Origin: Cristatella mucedo
Taxonomy: Eukaryota > Bryozoa > Phylactolaemata > Cristatellidae
Assembly (NCBI GenBank): GCA_009760855.2
Contig: WPIO01000081.1
Location: forward strand, 1,433,001 to 1,497,000
Reading direction: 5' to 3'
DNA length: 64,000 nt
Shown here one piece after another: positions 36,491-47,499 of this stretch; position 1 is the first letter of the stretch, and every line of letters begins with the position of its first letter. The notes beneath the pieces are model-generated. The model had not been told where the DNA came from. It did not search any database and worked only from the letters and a program-made list of their open reading frames with translations. A program made the translations under genes and the position numbers.

Positions 36491-37355
36491 TTGATTTTCA
36501 GGCGCTTTATTTAACATAATCGACTATTTCTAGTTCTTTTAACATCTACTGTTAGCGTAAGATGTCTCGGTAATGTTGGACATTTGGTTTATTGAGAGAA
36601 GCAAGCTTCTCCGGGAAATCGGCAAGCGTCTCGTTGTTGCATTCTATCGGCTAGGTTAGCTTAGATACAGGATTACGCGGAAGTAGGGAGGACAAGATTG
36701 TATGCGAACGGCTTCAATTTCAAGGTTCCTTAGGTTTTTCTTGATTCCTGAAATTCGTGAATTTTCTGAAGTTCCTGAATTTTCATTGATTCCTGTTCGT
36801 TATCAAATGGGATGCAAACAGCATAGTTACAGAGATCAACGTGCGGTCAGAAATGTCAAATTTGGTGTTCTTAAGTGTTTTACTTGGTACATCGCGGGAA
36901 AATAATTGACAAAAATGTCTTTTTATGCAATTAGGCCCATGCACACGAGACACTAGAAAATAAATTAATCACCCAGCAGCAAAACTCTGCACCTAAATGG
37001 TCAGTTGATTATTGGAATGAAATTTTTGAAAACTGAGTACAGGAAAAGGACGATTTCTCGAGGGAAGAATCAAAATGAAATTCGAACTTTCAAAATTAAA
37101 GCAAGTCCTAGCACCTGGAGGCCTAGGTGACTTCCTCCATTAGCAGCTGGCTTCGGATTGGAAGCGGATTGCGGAACGCAGTACAAAAAACTCAAATGAT
37201 AGATTCAAGGGGACTGCAAATATCTTAAAATTCAGAGAGGAACTGGTAACCAATATTAATTTGATACCATTTAAAATAGACCTTGGGGTATTAACAATGA
37301 GTTGCCTGTCAGGGTGCCTTTATTAATGGTAGATAGAGCACGTTGAGGATATCAA

Positions 37356-37607
37356 TCAGGCATCGATCGGTCTTCCTAAAAAATTTAAGGCGTCCTCTAT
37401 AGTCATGTCTCTGACCACGAGGCAGTTATTTCGTTTGGAGCGTGCCCTCCGCTGGCACCGCATTTTACCAGTGGCCCTTGGCATCGTGGACGGCTTAAGG
37501 ACCAGTACATTAAGTACGTCGCTGCTGCGGTCGAGCGTGATGTAAACGTTAGACTGCTCGAAACAAGTGTCGGCAACGCTGGAGATTTCTGCCCCTCTGC
37601 CCCTCAC
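37356..37607 (-). CDS. Candidate exon, unrecognised 83-residue frame
   Basis: The minus-strand frame runs from ATG at 37607 to TGA at 37356. It has a balanced composition: SNVYITLDRSSDVLNVLVLK, then a basic Cys-flanked stretch CQRRARSKRNNC, then LVVRDMTIEDALNFLGRPIDA. Just upstream on the same strand is a perfect GTAAGT donor-like site, at the edge of a CpG-rich block (37610-38090) that could be the promoter and first exon. If so, the true exon here starts at a downstream acceptor rather than at the ATG. I recognise no family and cannot find a partner exon, so the gene status is uncertain. Confidence 0.3.
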   Translation of the reverse strand: MRGRGAEISSVADTCFEQSNVYITLDRSSDVLNVLVLKPSTMPRATGKMRCQRRARSKRNNCLVVRDMTIEDALNFLGRPIDA

Positions 37608-37609
37608 TT

Positions 37610-38090
37610 ACTTCGCCTCCTCTGTGTCCGATGACGGAAAAGATCCAATCGACGACGAAGCGCGGCGGCAGCGGCAGCCGGGCGAGCTTTTGAGCCGCCA
37701 AAGAGGAGCTACGAGAGGCTATCGCGAGAGCACAGCGGACGAGCGTGGCGACCGAGGGCCGGCGCGGCTCTAACTGCAGCCGGCCCTCGGTAGCGGAAGC
37801 GCGCGCGCCGACGCTCCGAGGGGCGCGCGCGAGGCAGCACTTGCCGCGTCTGCGTTGGCGACGGAAGCGCGAGCCGACGCGACTGTCGGCGCCGAAGCCG
37901 ACGCGGACGAGGATGCGTGTCCGCGGAAGATTTGAGCCGACAGCGGACAGACAGCTGCAGGGCGCATGCAGCGAGCGTTCGCATCTTTGCAGACTTTACG
38001 GAGCTTCTCTCGCACTGTGGACAAAAGGCAGCTGCGCTTCAAATAGACGCTAGCTGTCTGGGATTCCGCGCTCGACGAGCGCCAGAGCTG
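37610..38090. other. CpG-rich block
   Basis: Possible promoter region for the minus-strand candidate exon next to it. No TATA box was found. Confidence 0.35.
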
Positions 38091-38114
38091 GGAAGCTCAC
38101 GTACTTCTGCAACG

Positions 38115-38258
38115 TTTTGGTCCAGCGGTTAAGGTGCTCACCCCGACCGAGGTCTGGCTGAGGTCGTGGGCTCGAGCCCCGAGGTGTATGTGAAGCGCCT
38201 GAGTTGAGATTAATTTCTCTTGGGGTGCTACACAAATGAATTGTATTTATTTATTTTT
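38115..38258 (+). mobile_element. SINE-A
   Basis: A box TGGTCCAGCGGTTAAGGTGC, B box GGGCTCGAGCCCC, hairpin GAGATTAATTTCTC, then GGGGTGCTACACAAATGAAT and a TATTTATTTATT tail. Confidence 0.92.
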
Positions 38259-38374
38259 ATTTACACTCCGAAAGCGCGAATCGCGCTGGGCGGGAGGAAG
38301 CGGAAAAAGGTAGCTCATGTTATATAGCATGCACGAGGCGTGCATCGCCGTCTGCAAATTCACAAACCAAAATC

Positions 38375-38525
38375 AGCAAAGAGAAGTGAGAGGCTCAACT
38401 GAGCGGCAGGAGGGCAGTTGAGATTGTGAGTAGCCTAGAAGTAGATGCTCGGGACGGCTGAAAAGGATGTACCATAGTCGACAGCAGGATAATAAATGTC
38501 GTTGCGTAAGAATTAAGGCAATGCC
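38375..38525 (-). mobile_element. LINE-B 3' fragment
   Basis: AGTTGAGATTGTGAGTAGCC and GGCTGAAAAGGATGTACCAT match the region just upstream of the LINE-B tail. Confidence 0.8.
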
Positions 38526-38580
38526 TAAGTAGATTATACTCGCGGTAACCTTCCGTGTACATGCACACGAGCAGACCTGT

Positions 38581-38692
<112 letters not shown>

Positions 38693-38697
<5 letters not shown>

Positions 38698-39656
38698 ATA
38701 ATGTACTTGATAAAGCGCCCTCAGAGAACTTAATCTCTTTCTAGGCGTTTTACATTTGCTGCAAAGAGAAATGCAATTGAATGGTAAGTAAAATCATGCT
38801 TGAAAAACAAACAAAATGAATAACATGGTTAGGGGTGACATGCACAGGGTCAGCATGCAAATGTGGTTAGTGGCAGCATGCACAGTGTCAGCACGCATAA
38901 GCACGTGAAGGACGAATCACAGGGACCCACTATCATGGTATAATCACTGGTCCATGCATTCGTGACATCTCGTCGCGACTTCTGCAACTCACTGCTTACT
39001 GGCCTACCAGCATGTGCGATCAGGCGATTGCAGCTGGTGCAAAACTCTGCAGCTAGGCTTGTCTGTCGTGAGCGTCGCAGTTGCCACATTACTCCACTTC
39101 TCGCCGACCTGCACTGGCTACCAGTCAAGCAACGGATTGACTTCAAGGTTTTGTCTCTCACTTTTAGGTCCCTTCATTCTATGGCTCCAGCCTATCTGTC
39201 AGATATACTACCCCATCAGGCCAAGCATCGTACCACCCGCTTTTTGGAATCCAACAATCTACAAATACCCCGTACAAACCTCAAATCCTTTGGGGACCGT
39301 GCATTTAGTTCGTATGCTCCCAAAGCCTGGAACTCTCTCCCGACCTGCGTCAGAACATCCCCTGACTTGACCACATTTAAAAGGAACTTAAAAACACACC
39401 TATTTAGGACAGCATAAGGTGGGTCCCTGTGATTCGTCCTTCACGTGCTTATGCGTGCTGACACTGTGCATGCTGCCACTAACCACATTTGCATGCTGAC
39501 CCTGTGCATGTCACCCCTAACCATGTTATTCATTTTGTTAGTTTTTCAAGCATGATTTTACTTACCATTCAATTGCATTTCTCTTTGCAGCAAATGTAAA
39601 GCGCCTAGAAAGAGATTAAGTTCTCTGAGGGCGCTTTATCAAGTACATTATATATA
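38693..39656. mobile_element. LINE-A inserted as a near-perfect palindrome
   Basis: The right part is a 5'-truncated + LINE-A: frame 38962-39417 runs without a stop through [40 protein letters not shown] and [13 protein letters not shown], then the 3' UTR and hairpin to 39656. The left arm (38693-38930) is the same 238-bp 3' UTR and hairpin in reverse. By eye the arms differ at about two bases. TA repeats flank both ends. Confidence 0.93.
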
Positions 39657-39720
39657 TATATATATATATATACGATGCATATATATATATATATATATAT
39701 ATATCTGTGTGTGTATATAT
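39657..39720 (+). repeat. (TA)n microsatellite
   Basis: Right flank of the LINE-A palindrome. Confidence 0.95.
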
Positions 39721-39813
39721 CTACACATACGTGCAGACCTGCGGGCCGGCGACTGACAGCTCTATGCCGGTCGCTGCGGTAGCTGACCGGGCGATCGCGC
39801 GTTTGCTGACCGC

Positions 39814-39885
39814 TTCAAGCGGTACGATAGACGCCTGCGCTATGTAAATGAATTATATTTATTTATTTCAAGCGGTACGATAGAC
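39814..39885 (+). mobile_element. Extremely truncated SINE-A insertion with target duplication
   Basis: The 19-bp word TTCAAGCGGTACGATAGAC occurs at 39814-39832 and 39867-39885. Between them are 34 bp: GCCTGCGCTATGTAAATGAA then TTATATTTATTTA, the last bases of SINE-A. Confidence 0.88.
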
Positions 39886-40100
39886 ACCGTCGTTCTCTGG
39901 CCTATCCACAAATGAAGCCGTCGAGTAAGTTACTCTCTGCTGCGCATTACATGTTTACGCCGCAGGCTCGCACCTAGCCAGCCGTTCATTTGGGCGCTGC
40001 TCGTCGTCCGCGTGCACGCGAAAATAAAAATTGACGTTCGCGTCTGGTTCAGGGGCTCTACTGACCGTTTGCAACGCCCGCTAATGAGCCCTCGACGGCT

Positions 40101-40287
<187 letters not shown>

Positions 40288-40289
40288 CT

Positions 40290-41530
40290 TTCGTTTCGTG
40301 ATGGCCAATGGAGCAGCTGCAGGGAGTGGACAAGCCGCTAGAAACGCCTTGCCGCTTCTCGCTAGTCGACTTGACGCCGTCGCCGGGCGTCGATGAGGCA
40401 GCGTTCGTGAAACCAGAGGCGGCGGGCACTGGGCGAGCGGCCCGCTACGCAGCTCTTCGGCTCCGCTACGAAGTGAGCGGAGCCAGCGTGAGGGGGCGCC
40501 GCAATGAAGCCAAGGAAACCGGCTCAATCAATCGAAGCGGCACCGACGGACGGCGGTAGCTCTGCCGTGAGTATTCATGCGGCACTCGTCGTCTCCGCTA
40601 CCTGCGCCATCTTGCAGTTTGGTCTCACGAGTTCCCGCGCGCAGCAGCGCGTGAACTCTCTCGGTACTCGACGGGCGACCACCAACCTTCGGCGCAGCCA
40701 GTGCGGTGGCACGAACGACAACGAGCCGGAGCGAACCGGCCACAGCGGCTTGAGGCGGCCACGTCGTCGACAGTTTGTCTCGTTCGCAGTCCTCTGCATC
40801 TGAAGTTCGCGACTCCCATAGCGCCAGCGATAGATTGAATGCTTTGGCCGAAACTGCCGAACGCCACAGCAATGTCTAGCTCCAGCGCTGGATGGGCTTG
40901 CGAGCCGGCTTCCTTCTTCTGTAAGCGCCAGCCTCGTTTGCCTTTTGATGTATAGATGGCTGCGCTGCACTAGAAAGGCGACCGCGGCGCTAGCTTGCTC
41001 CGTGACGTCGAGCCGACTTGTCGCCGCGGTTTCCCGGCTGCTACGCCCCCTTCCCGCTGCTATGTCCGGAATGAGATGCAAAAACAGACGCGCCGCGAGA
41101 CGAGGGACTAGCTCAGCGACGCAGCGCACCCGGCGCCGTCCGCGGGTGCGGCGCGCGATCGCCATCTGCCGTCGTCGGTGCGCTAATTTTAGTGCTTCCT
41201 TTTCGCTAGCGGAGCGAATGCGAATCGTTGACGCGGAGCAACTCAGCACCGCGACTAGAGGGGGCTCGATCGATAGAGGGCGCCCACTCGCCACTGCCAG
41301 CGATGACTTCGGCAGGCGCTCGTTCGCTCGCGCCCGTCGCTGTTGTTCCCCTCTTTCGTCGACCAAGTCGCGTGGCGACTGCTGGCAGAGAACGGGCGTG
41401 CGGTACCACTCCAGAGCAGCCCGTCGAAGGGCAACTAGTGCGCATGCGCGCTCGAGAGCGATCGTCGCTCCGAGCGGGCGCGTCGCACGCAGCGGCCAAT
41501 CGTGACAGGCCTAGCGCGCTTCGGACGCCA
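40290..41530. other. Long CpG-rich block, no gene recognised
   Basis: Many overlapping open frames. A + frame from ATG at 40308 runs to a GTGAGC donor at 40472 and could be a first exon, but no partner exon was found. Confidence 0.4.
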
Positions 41531-41544
41531 GTTCCGCCATCTGT

Positions 41545-41850
41545 CAATGTAATGTAATATAATGTAATGTAATGTATCTCCGTCTGTAACTCCACAAAGT
41601 CATAAAGACCATGTGGGTGTTACGCAGGAGAGTTTTGTATGGCCAACTCACAGCCTAAGCGGCTTTCGGTATGCATTCGGTAGCCAACAGACTTCGTCCA
41701 ACGCAAAAAAGAGAAAGTGGGAAGCATAACAGAGTCATGAGAGCAGTTGAGGTAGTGAGTAGCATGGAAGTAGCAGCTCAGGACCGCTGAAAAGGATGAG
41801 CCATAGTCGGCAGTAGGAGAGTAGTTGTCGTTGCGGAAGAATTCTGTCGA
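41545..41850 (-). mobile_element. LINE-B 3' end
   Basis: (AATGT)n tail at 41545-41575, ACTCCACAAAGTCATAAAGA, CACAGCCTAAGCGGCTTTCG. The coding part breaks off at 41850. Confidence 0.92.
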
Positions 41851-42689
41851 TGAACGCAGGGCCCGCTGCGATCGTGAGCGCTCGCTTCCGTACGGTCTCG
41901 ACGGCAGCATCCGGGTATTGAAGGCGCCGGCATGGCAGCGGGACCGGCTGGGGCGTTTGTGCATCGGCGACCGCCCAAACCTATCTCGTAGGTATCGTTG
42001 GACGAGCTTCGGTGACTTATTGAGGTCTTTCCTAAGCTTCCTTTGAAGAATGCCGACCACCGGCGAGGTGAACCGGCAATAACCATGAAAAGCACCAAAA
42101 TTTGAAGCCCGGTCGCTGTCAAGAAAGACATGGCTGAAGACTGTGGTAAACGCTGGTCAAGAGCGCCGCAAGCAGCACAGATTCTGTGCTAGGAAATGCT
42201 GGTCTACTCTCGAAGGTTCCTTGCGATAGCAGCGCGAAACGCCTTCTAGCCTTCTTCATATTCACAGGTCTTTCCTAACTGATATTTTCACACAAATACT
42301 TTCACGGGCTCGCGCACGCTCGTAGCCACCGGCCATCCGAACCGGATGTTTGCACCTTCCGACTACAGGACGAAGAACCGCCTAAACTGTCGACCTATCA
42401 TGATATGCTCATCAGGACCAGTGGGCATTCTAGCTGAATGCAATCGGCGTCCGGGCCCTGACGAGAAGATGCTGCTTTCTTATTACTATTCTTCTTCTTA
42501 TCATTATTATTACCATCCAATGTGCAATAAAGCATGAACATTGGGTGGAAAAGGGTTGAAAACTTCTCTCCGTGCGGTAATGGGTATTGCCATATACTTG
42601 CTCTGCCCACCGTTTATTTCGTAACGGACAGTTAGCAGCCGGTCACAAACACAAACACGTAGCACAGAAGCTAAAGAGAATCGTGCGCA

Positions 42690-42690
42690 A

Positions 42691-42733
<43 letters not shown>

Positions 42734-42902
42734 TTATATATATATATATATATTGTTAAAATATATAACACATATTAATATATTAATATATATATATATA
42801 TTTATACAATTAGGTATATATAAAGTATATATATATCTCTCTTTATATCTATATATTGTTAAAATATATAACACATATTAATATATATATATATATATAT
42901 AT
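42690..42902 (+). repeat. (TA)n-rich tract
   Basis: Several TA runs with an imperfect duplication of about 95 bp (TTGTTAAAATATATAACACA at 42753 and 42856). Confidence 0.93.
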
Positions 42903-43025
42903 ACACTTCATTTGTGTAGCGCCATACGAGAACTTAATCTCTCATGAGGCACATCCCATGCACCATGGGGTTAGAGACGACGACCTCGGTCATTAAATAC
43001 ATTCACCTTGACCTAGCTGAAGAAG
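42903..43025 (-). mobile_element. SINE-A, long-arm subtype
   Basis: TTCATTTGTGTAGCGCCATA, AGAACTTAATCTCT, then the extra block ATACATTCACCTTGACCTAG between the boxes. Confidence 0.82.
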
Positions 43026-43029
43026 CTCA

Positions 43030-43270
43030 GATGGCTCGATGGTCGATCGAATGTCAAACGATTCAGAGCGAAATTCTTCGGCTGACTTGCAAGGCATGCC
43101 GCGGGCGGCTCATCTTCCTCATGCCTAGCTCAGCTGCTGAAACAGTTTCAGCCTCATCGTGCCCTCAGACAGTCTCAGAACAATGGATGAGCTGTTTCAT
43201 TTTATTTCACACAACGACCATGGATGACAGAATCTTGCTCCGCAGAAGCCAGGATGCATAACTCACTGAG
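43030..43270 (+). mobile_element. LINE-B C-terminal fragment
   Basis: ATTCAGAGCGAAATTCTTCG and AAACAGTTTCAGCCTCATCG correspond to LINE-B coding sequence near 31800-31900. Confidence 0.75.
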
Positions 43271-44315
43271 ATCCTTCCCACGACGCAGCGACATCGACTT
43301 CTCTTACGCTTTCGGCTCGGGCGCATCGGGCCCAGCCGGCGCCGTGCGCTGCTCTGCCGTGCGCTGCTACATCCGCCGCTACATCCTGGCTCTCGCTTCT
43401 TCGACTGTCCTGCAGACTGAGATACGCTTTTTGCTTTCTTCCCTTCGTTGCTCGAGATTATGTCTCCGCTGGCAGCCGCGAGCTGAACGAGCCGAAAGTT
43501 GCGCCGGCTTTTGGTGCACGGCAGAACGCTCTCGTGCGTAACTCGTATCTGGTATTGGCGACTTAGTCGTCGATTTACTGCCGGGGACGCATGCGCGCAT
43601 ACACCCGCAGCCGCCATCGGGGTGCAGGCAACCGTGCAGACGGGCGGCGGCTGCTGCTGGCTTTCGCCTGCCTAGGAGACGCGCGGACGCAGCCCGCAGA
43701 CCAAAAACTAGGAGCGGCGACCACTGTCTCAGGGCTACCACGACGGCACGTTTTCCACCGCTTGAGGACGGCAGCGAAGAAGCTACCCTATGGCGAGGCG
43801 TGTGCCAAACGTCTAATTCGCACGCCAAATCACTTTATTGGGCGAGATTATGCGTTTTCTGCCACGTGATGGTTCGCATAACATGGCCGCCGACCGACAG
43901 AGTTTCGTTTGCAGAGCGTGCAGTGAGCAGGCGTTACTCCAATTCCGCTCTTATCTGATGTCTGGTGCCTTTTCCGCCAATCGATTTCCGAAATGCTTTC
44001 CCTCTCTACAGATTGGCCGGAATGACGCCTGTGGCACATGTCTCTTCTTCTACGGCTACGTTGTCGGCTGTCCCTCTTTTCGACCTTCGGCCTTAGAGCG
44101 TTTCGTCTCGCGACTAGTGCGCTTGAAGGCCCCTCGCTCCGTTAAAGCGTCCGCGCTGCGATCAGGAGTTGGTTACGAATCACACCGCTCAGAGCCAGCA
44201 ATTCTCGATGGCTCGCCGACGCCCCACCTACATTGTGCTTTGAAGCTCTGGCTTTTCAGGATCAAGTTAAAGGTCAAGCTTCGGTGCCGAATACACCTGC
44301 TGAGTCTAATTCAAA
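43271..44315. other. CpG-rich block, no gene recognised
   Basis: The longest + frame (43838-44326, with ATGGCCGCC at 43883) has no known motif and runs into a SINE-B tail. Confidence 0.4.
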
Positions 44316-44317
44316 TA

Positions 44318-44498
44318 AATAAATAAACAGTAGCTGATTTAACAGCCTCTTATCGTATAGCGACAGAAGAGCCTTCACGGCTATCACCACCGCTTGCAGT
44401 AGCGATAAAGAATCGCCCACTGCGGGATTCGAACCCGTGACCTCGGGGCCGAGGTCGTGAAAAGCAAACGCCTTACGTAGTGAGCCATGACGGCTCAC
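44318..44498 (-). mobile_element. SINE-B, best copy
   Basis: Reverse copy: AAATAAATAAACAGTAGCTG tail, CTATCACCACCGCTTGCAGT, reverse B box GGGATTCGAACCC, A-box end TGAGCCATGACGGCTCAC. The boxes and their spacing show a tRNA origin. Confidence 0.92.
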
Positions 44499-44604
44499 CA
44501 TAAATGCCAGCGCGTTCTCGATTGGTACTCTCTAGACCGAGGCACGCGTTCTCTACTTACTTGTGGCGGTGGTATAAGTAGTGGGGAAGAAGAGAGAAAA
44601 TAAT

Positions 44605-45090
44605 ATTAATAATAATAATAAAATACTTGATGAAGCACCCCCAGATAACTCAATGTCTTTCTAGACGCTTTGCATTTGCTGTGAAGGAAGCACGATCGAA
44701 TGGTGAGCAATATCATGCTTGATAAGCAAACAACATGAATAAAATGGTTAGGGGTGACATGCACAGGGTCAGCATGCAAATGTAGTTAGTGGCAGCATGC
44801 ACAGCGTCAGCATGCATAAGCACATAAAGGACGAATTACAGGGACCCACTAAATGCTGTCATAAATAGGTGCGTCTTAAAGTTCTTTTTAAAATGTGGTC
44901 AAGTCAGGGGATGTCGTGACGGAAGTCGGTAGTGAGTTCTCGGCTTGGAGAGCATTCGAACTAAACGCACGGTCTCCAAAGGATTTGAGGTTTGTACGAG
45001 GTATAGGTAAACAGTTAGATTCCGAAAAGCGGGTGGTGCGATGCTTAGCCTGGTGAGAGAGTAGGTCTGATAGGTAAAAATGGAAAGGAA
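44605..45090 (-). mobile_element. LINE-A 3' end, minus orientation
   Basis: (AAT)n, diverged hairpin, ACATGCACAGGGTCAGCATG in the 3' UTR, then the decayed end of the coding region. Confidence 0.9.
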
Positions 45091-45119
45091 GTTAGATAGG
45101 AGCCAGAGAGATGTAAACA

Positions 45120-45275
45120 GTTAGAAAGATGCATATATATTTTTAATTATGTATATGTATATATATGTATATATATGTATATAATATGTATAGATAGTGA
45201 GAAAGAGCCAGAGCGAGAGAGATGGGATGGGAGAGAAAGGGAGGGGATGGGAGAAAAAGAGAGAGAGAGAGAGAG
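45120..45275 (+). repeat. TA-rich then GA-rich simple repeats
   Basis: ATGTATATATATGTATATAT run followed by GGGAGAGAAAGGGAGGGG-type purine DNA. Confidence 0.9.
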
Positions 45276-45624
45276 ACGTCTAGTGTTTGAGCGGTGGCGA
45301 TTATGTATTAATCGTCGGTGTCACGATTGCGTCGCCGCTGTCACGCGAAATCTATAATCTCAGACGCGATTGAACCGCGTGGACAAGAGTCGTCTCGACT
45401 CGCTGAAAAGCCGAGGCGGCGATTGAGCCGATTTCCAAAGTGAGTGCTCGCAGCAGCAGCGGCAGTCGCAGTTGACAGAGGCCGCTACCCTTACAGCTGC
45501 GGCAGCGGCGGTGGCGGCTCGCCAGTCGTCGTGCTTGGCAGCGGCATCGGGCCGCCACTGCTACGCTTAACCTCCCGCGAGAAGCGTCCGACTCTCACGG
45601 CACGTGCTCCGTAGCCCGCGCTTT

Positions 45625-46000
45625 TGGAAACCGTGCATTTAATTCGCATGCTCCCAAAGCCGGGAACTCACTCCCGACTTGCGTCACGACATACCCTGAC
45701 TTGACCACATTTAAAGAGAACTTAAAGACGCACCTATTTGTGACAGTATTTAGTGGGTTCCTGTGATTCGTCTTTTATGTGCTCATCCGTGCTGACACTG
45801 TCGCATGGTGCCACCAACCACACGTGCATGTTGACCGTGTGCATGTCAACTCTAACCATTTTATTCGTGTTGTTTATCAAGCAAGACCTCACTCATCATT
45901 CAATCGCGTTTGCCTTTGCAGCAAATGTAAAGCGTCTAGAACTAGATTGATTTCTCTTAGGGCACTTTATCAAGTGTATTTTTATTGTCATTAATATTAT
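45625..46000 (+). mobile_element. LINE-A 3' end
   Basis: GAAACCGTGCATTTAATTCG, TTGACCACATTTAAAGAGAA, 3' UTR, and a decayed hairpin near 45940-45975. Confidence 0.88.
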
Positions 46001-46019
46001 ATGAACTTCAGGATGAGGT

Positions 46020-47010
46020 CACTAGTGAACTCGATGAATGTAGACATTGAAGTGTGAAAGGAATTGAAGTACAGCATTCCAGGCTATCGTAGTGTTTGAC
46101 TCCCTGATCCTGTCTATCTACTGGAAAAAGAAGCTATAGAAGCGATAGGCTAGATCCTCACAGGGTAAGTTTGGTAAGAAGCTTACCTGGGAGCGGTTGA
46201 AGAGATAGTTGATTGTCGAAATCAGAATTTTTCCATTTTGCATCTGTGATTCAACAATGTTTTTATAGAAGCTAGACTTGGCCTTTGCTATAATCGATTG
46301 GTACGACCTACAGTAGTACTCGTATGCCTGTAGATGGACAGTCAGTCCTGATCTTTTGTATGCTTTTTAAAGCTTCCGCTCAGTAGACCTAGCTAGTTAA
46401 ATGTCTGTGGCAAACCATAGGCCGTCTGGGCGAGGGCTCATTATGGACCTAGTTTGAGTGTCAAACTCGTCGAGCACGTCAGCTAGTGTCGTGTTGCAGC
46501 AATCTACCAATAATGACAGGTCGGAGGCTGATATTCTTGCAGGGACTGCATCGATGTTTAGGGTCTTGAGGTTTTGCGTTTCAGAGGTGATTTTGCAGGA
46601 GGAGGGCACACATTGTGGACTGAGCGGTATCTGCATGCGGTCAGATAAAAAAAAATCCTGGCTGATCAAACAGCTTCTTTTTGTATAGCGACAGAGGAGC
46701 CTTGACGGCTAAAACCACCACTTGCAGTGGCGATAAAGAATCGCCCACCGCAGGAATCGAACCCACGACCTCGGGACCGAGGTCGTGAAAGCAACCGCCG
46801 TACCTGGTGTGCCATCACGGCTCACCATGATAAGCAGGATTTAGTAATAACTGGTGATGACAAAGTACAGTTGTATGAGAAAATGTGGTCAAGTATGTGA
46901 CTCTTGGTACGATGCACATGCAGCCACAAGAGACAATGAGTCAGTAAACGCACAAAGTTCAGTGCTGAAGGAGTCAGATAAGTTATCAAAGTGAATGTTG
47001 AAATCACCCG
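46020..47010 (-). mobile_element. LINE-A endonuclease and linker, split by SINE-B
   Basis: Minus strand: an endonuclease remnant (GDFNIHF-like near 47000, HILDHIFSYNCTLSSPVITK at about 46880), an inserted SINE-B, then the linker frame 46669-46397 with LSLLVDCCNTTLADVLDEFD and RPDGLWFATDI, matching the usual order after the endonuclease in this clade. Confidence 0.82.
46655..46828 (-). mobile_element. SINE-B nested in LINE-A
   Basis: AAATCCTGGCTGATCAAACA tail, TAGCGACAGAGGAGCCTTGA, reverse B box GGAATCGAACCC. LINE-A coding sequence resumes on both sides. Confidence 0.9.
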
Positions 47011-47029
47011 TATCGAGGACGGATCGATT

Positions 47030-47490
47030 GGTTTAACACACTCGCTGCTGAATACAGACGGATGAAGAGCCGGCGCAGACGGGCGATGCAGCGGCCATGC
47101 AGTGTGCCAGTTTCGACGTTCGCGACAGACAAGCGCCGTTGCCTGTTGAATTAGCAGCGAGTCGGAATTCCGGCCGCTTATCTGCGGAACGAGTCGCACG
47201 GCGCGCGTGACCTCTGCCGTGACCTCAATCTCGGCCACCTTCGGATTGCACGCCGGTCGCGAAATGCTCGAGAGTGACGTTTGTGCCGCCAGGCATTCTC
47301 GCAGCTGCGCGCGACGTTCGCTTTGAGCAGACGATTTCGCGAGAACCGAGCTAAGAGTGTACAGGTTCGGCAGTGCAGGGTTGATTCTGCGCGTGGATTC
47401 GACGATTCCGGACAAAGCGAACGAGCTCGCGTTTGTCAATTCGTCACGTATAAACGGATGTGAGCATTTCCTTTCCAAAGCGTGCAGCAA
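47030..47490. other. CpG-rich block with open minus frame
   Basis: A minus frame (about 47490-47150) is open for over 110 codons with balanced composition but has no ATG start. Near 47090-47160 it shows LVCRERRNWH, a LINE-A C-terminal motif, so part of it may be transposon-derived. Confidence 0.4.
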
Positions 47491-47499
47491 TTCCGCCTA

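Noticed and set aside
40575-41366. 263-codon minus-strand frame
   Set aside because: CpG-rich DNA is open in many overlapping frames here; Arg/Ala/Ser-rich with no motif, so treated as chance.
43379-44326. 149-codon minus and 162-codon plus frames
   Set aside because: They overlap CpG-rich DNA and the plus frame ends inside a SINE-B tail; no recognisable domain.
44318-44498. True tRNA genes at SINE heads
   Set aside because: The pol III boxes are present, but acceptor stems are not complementary and each head is fused to a repeated SINE body.
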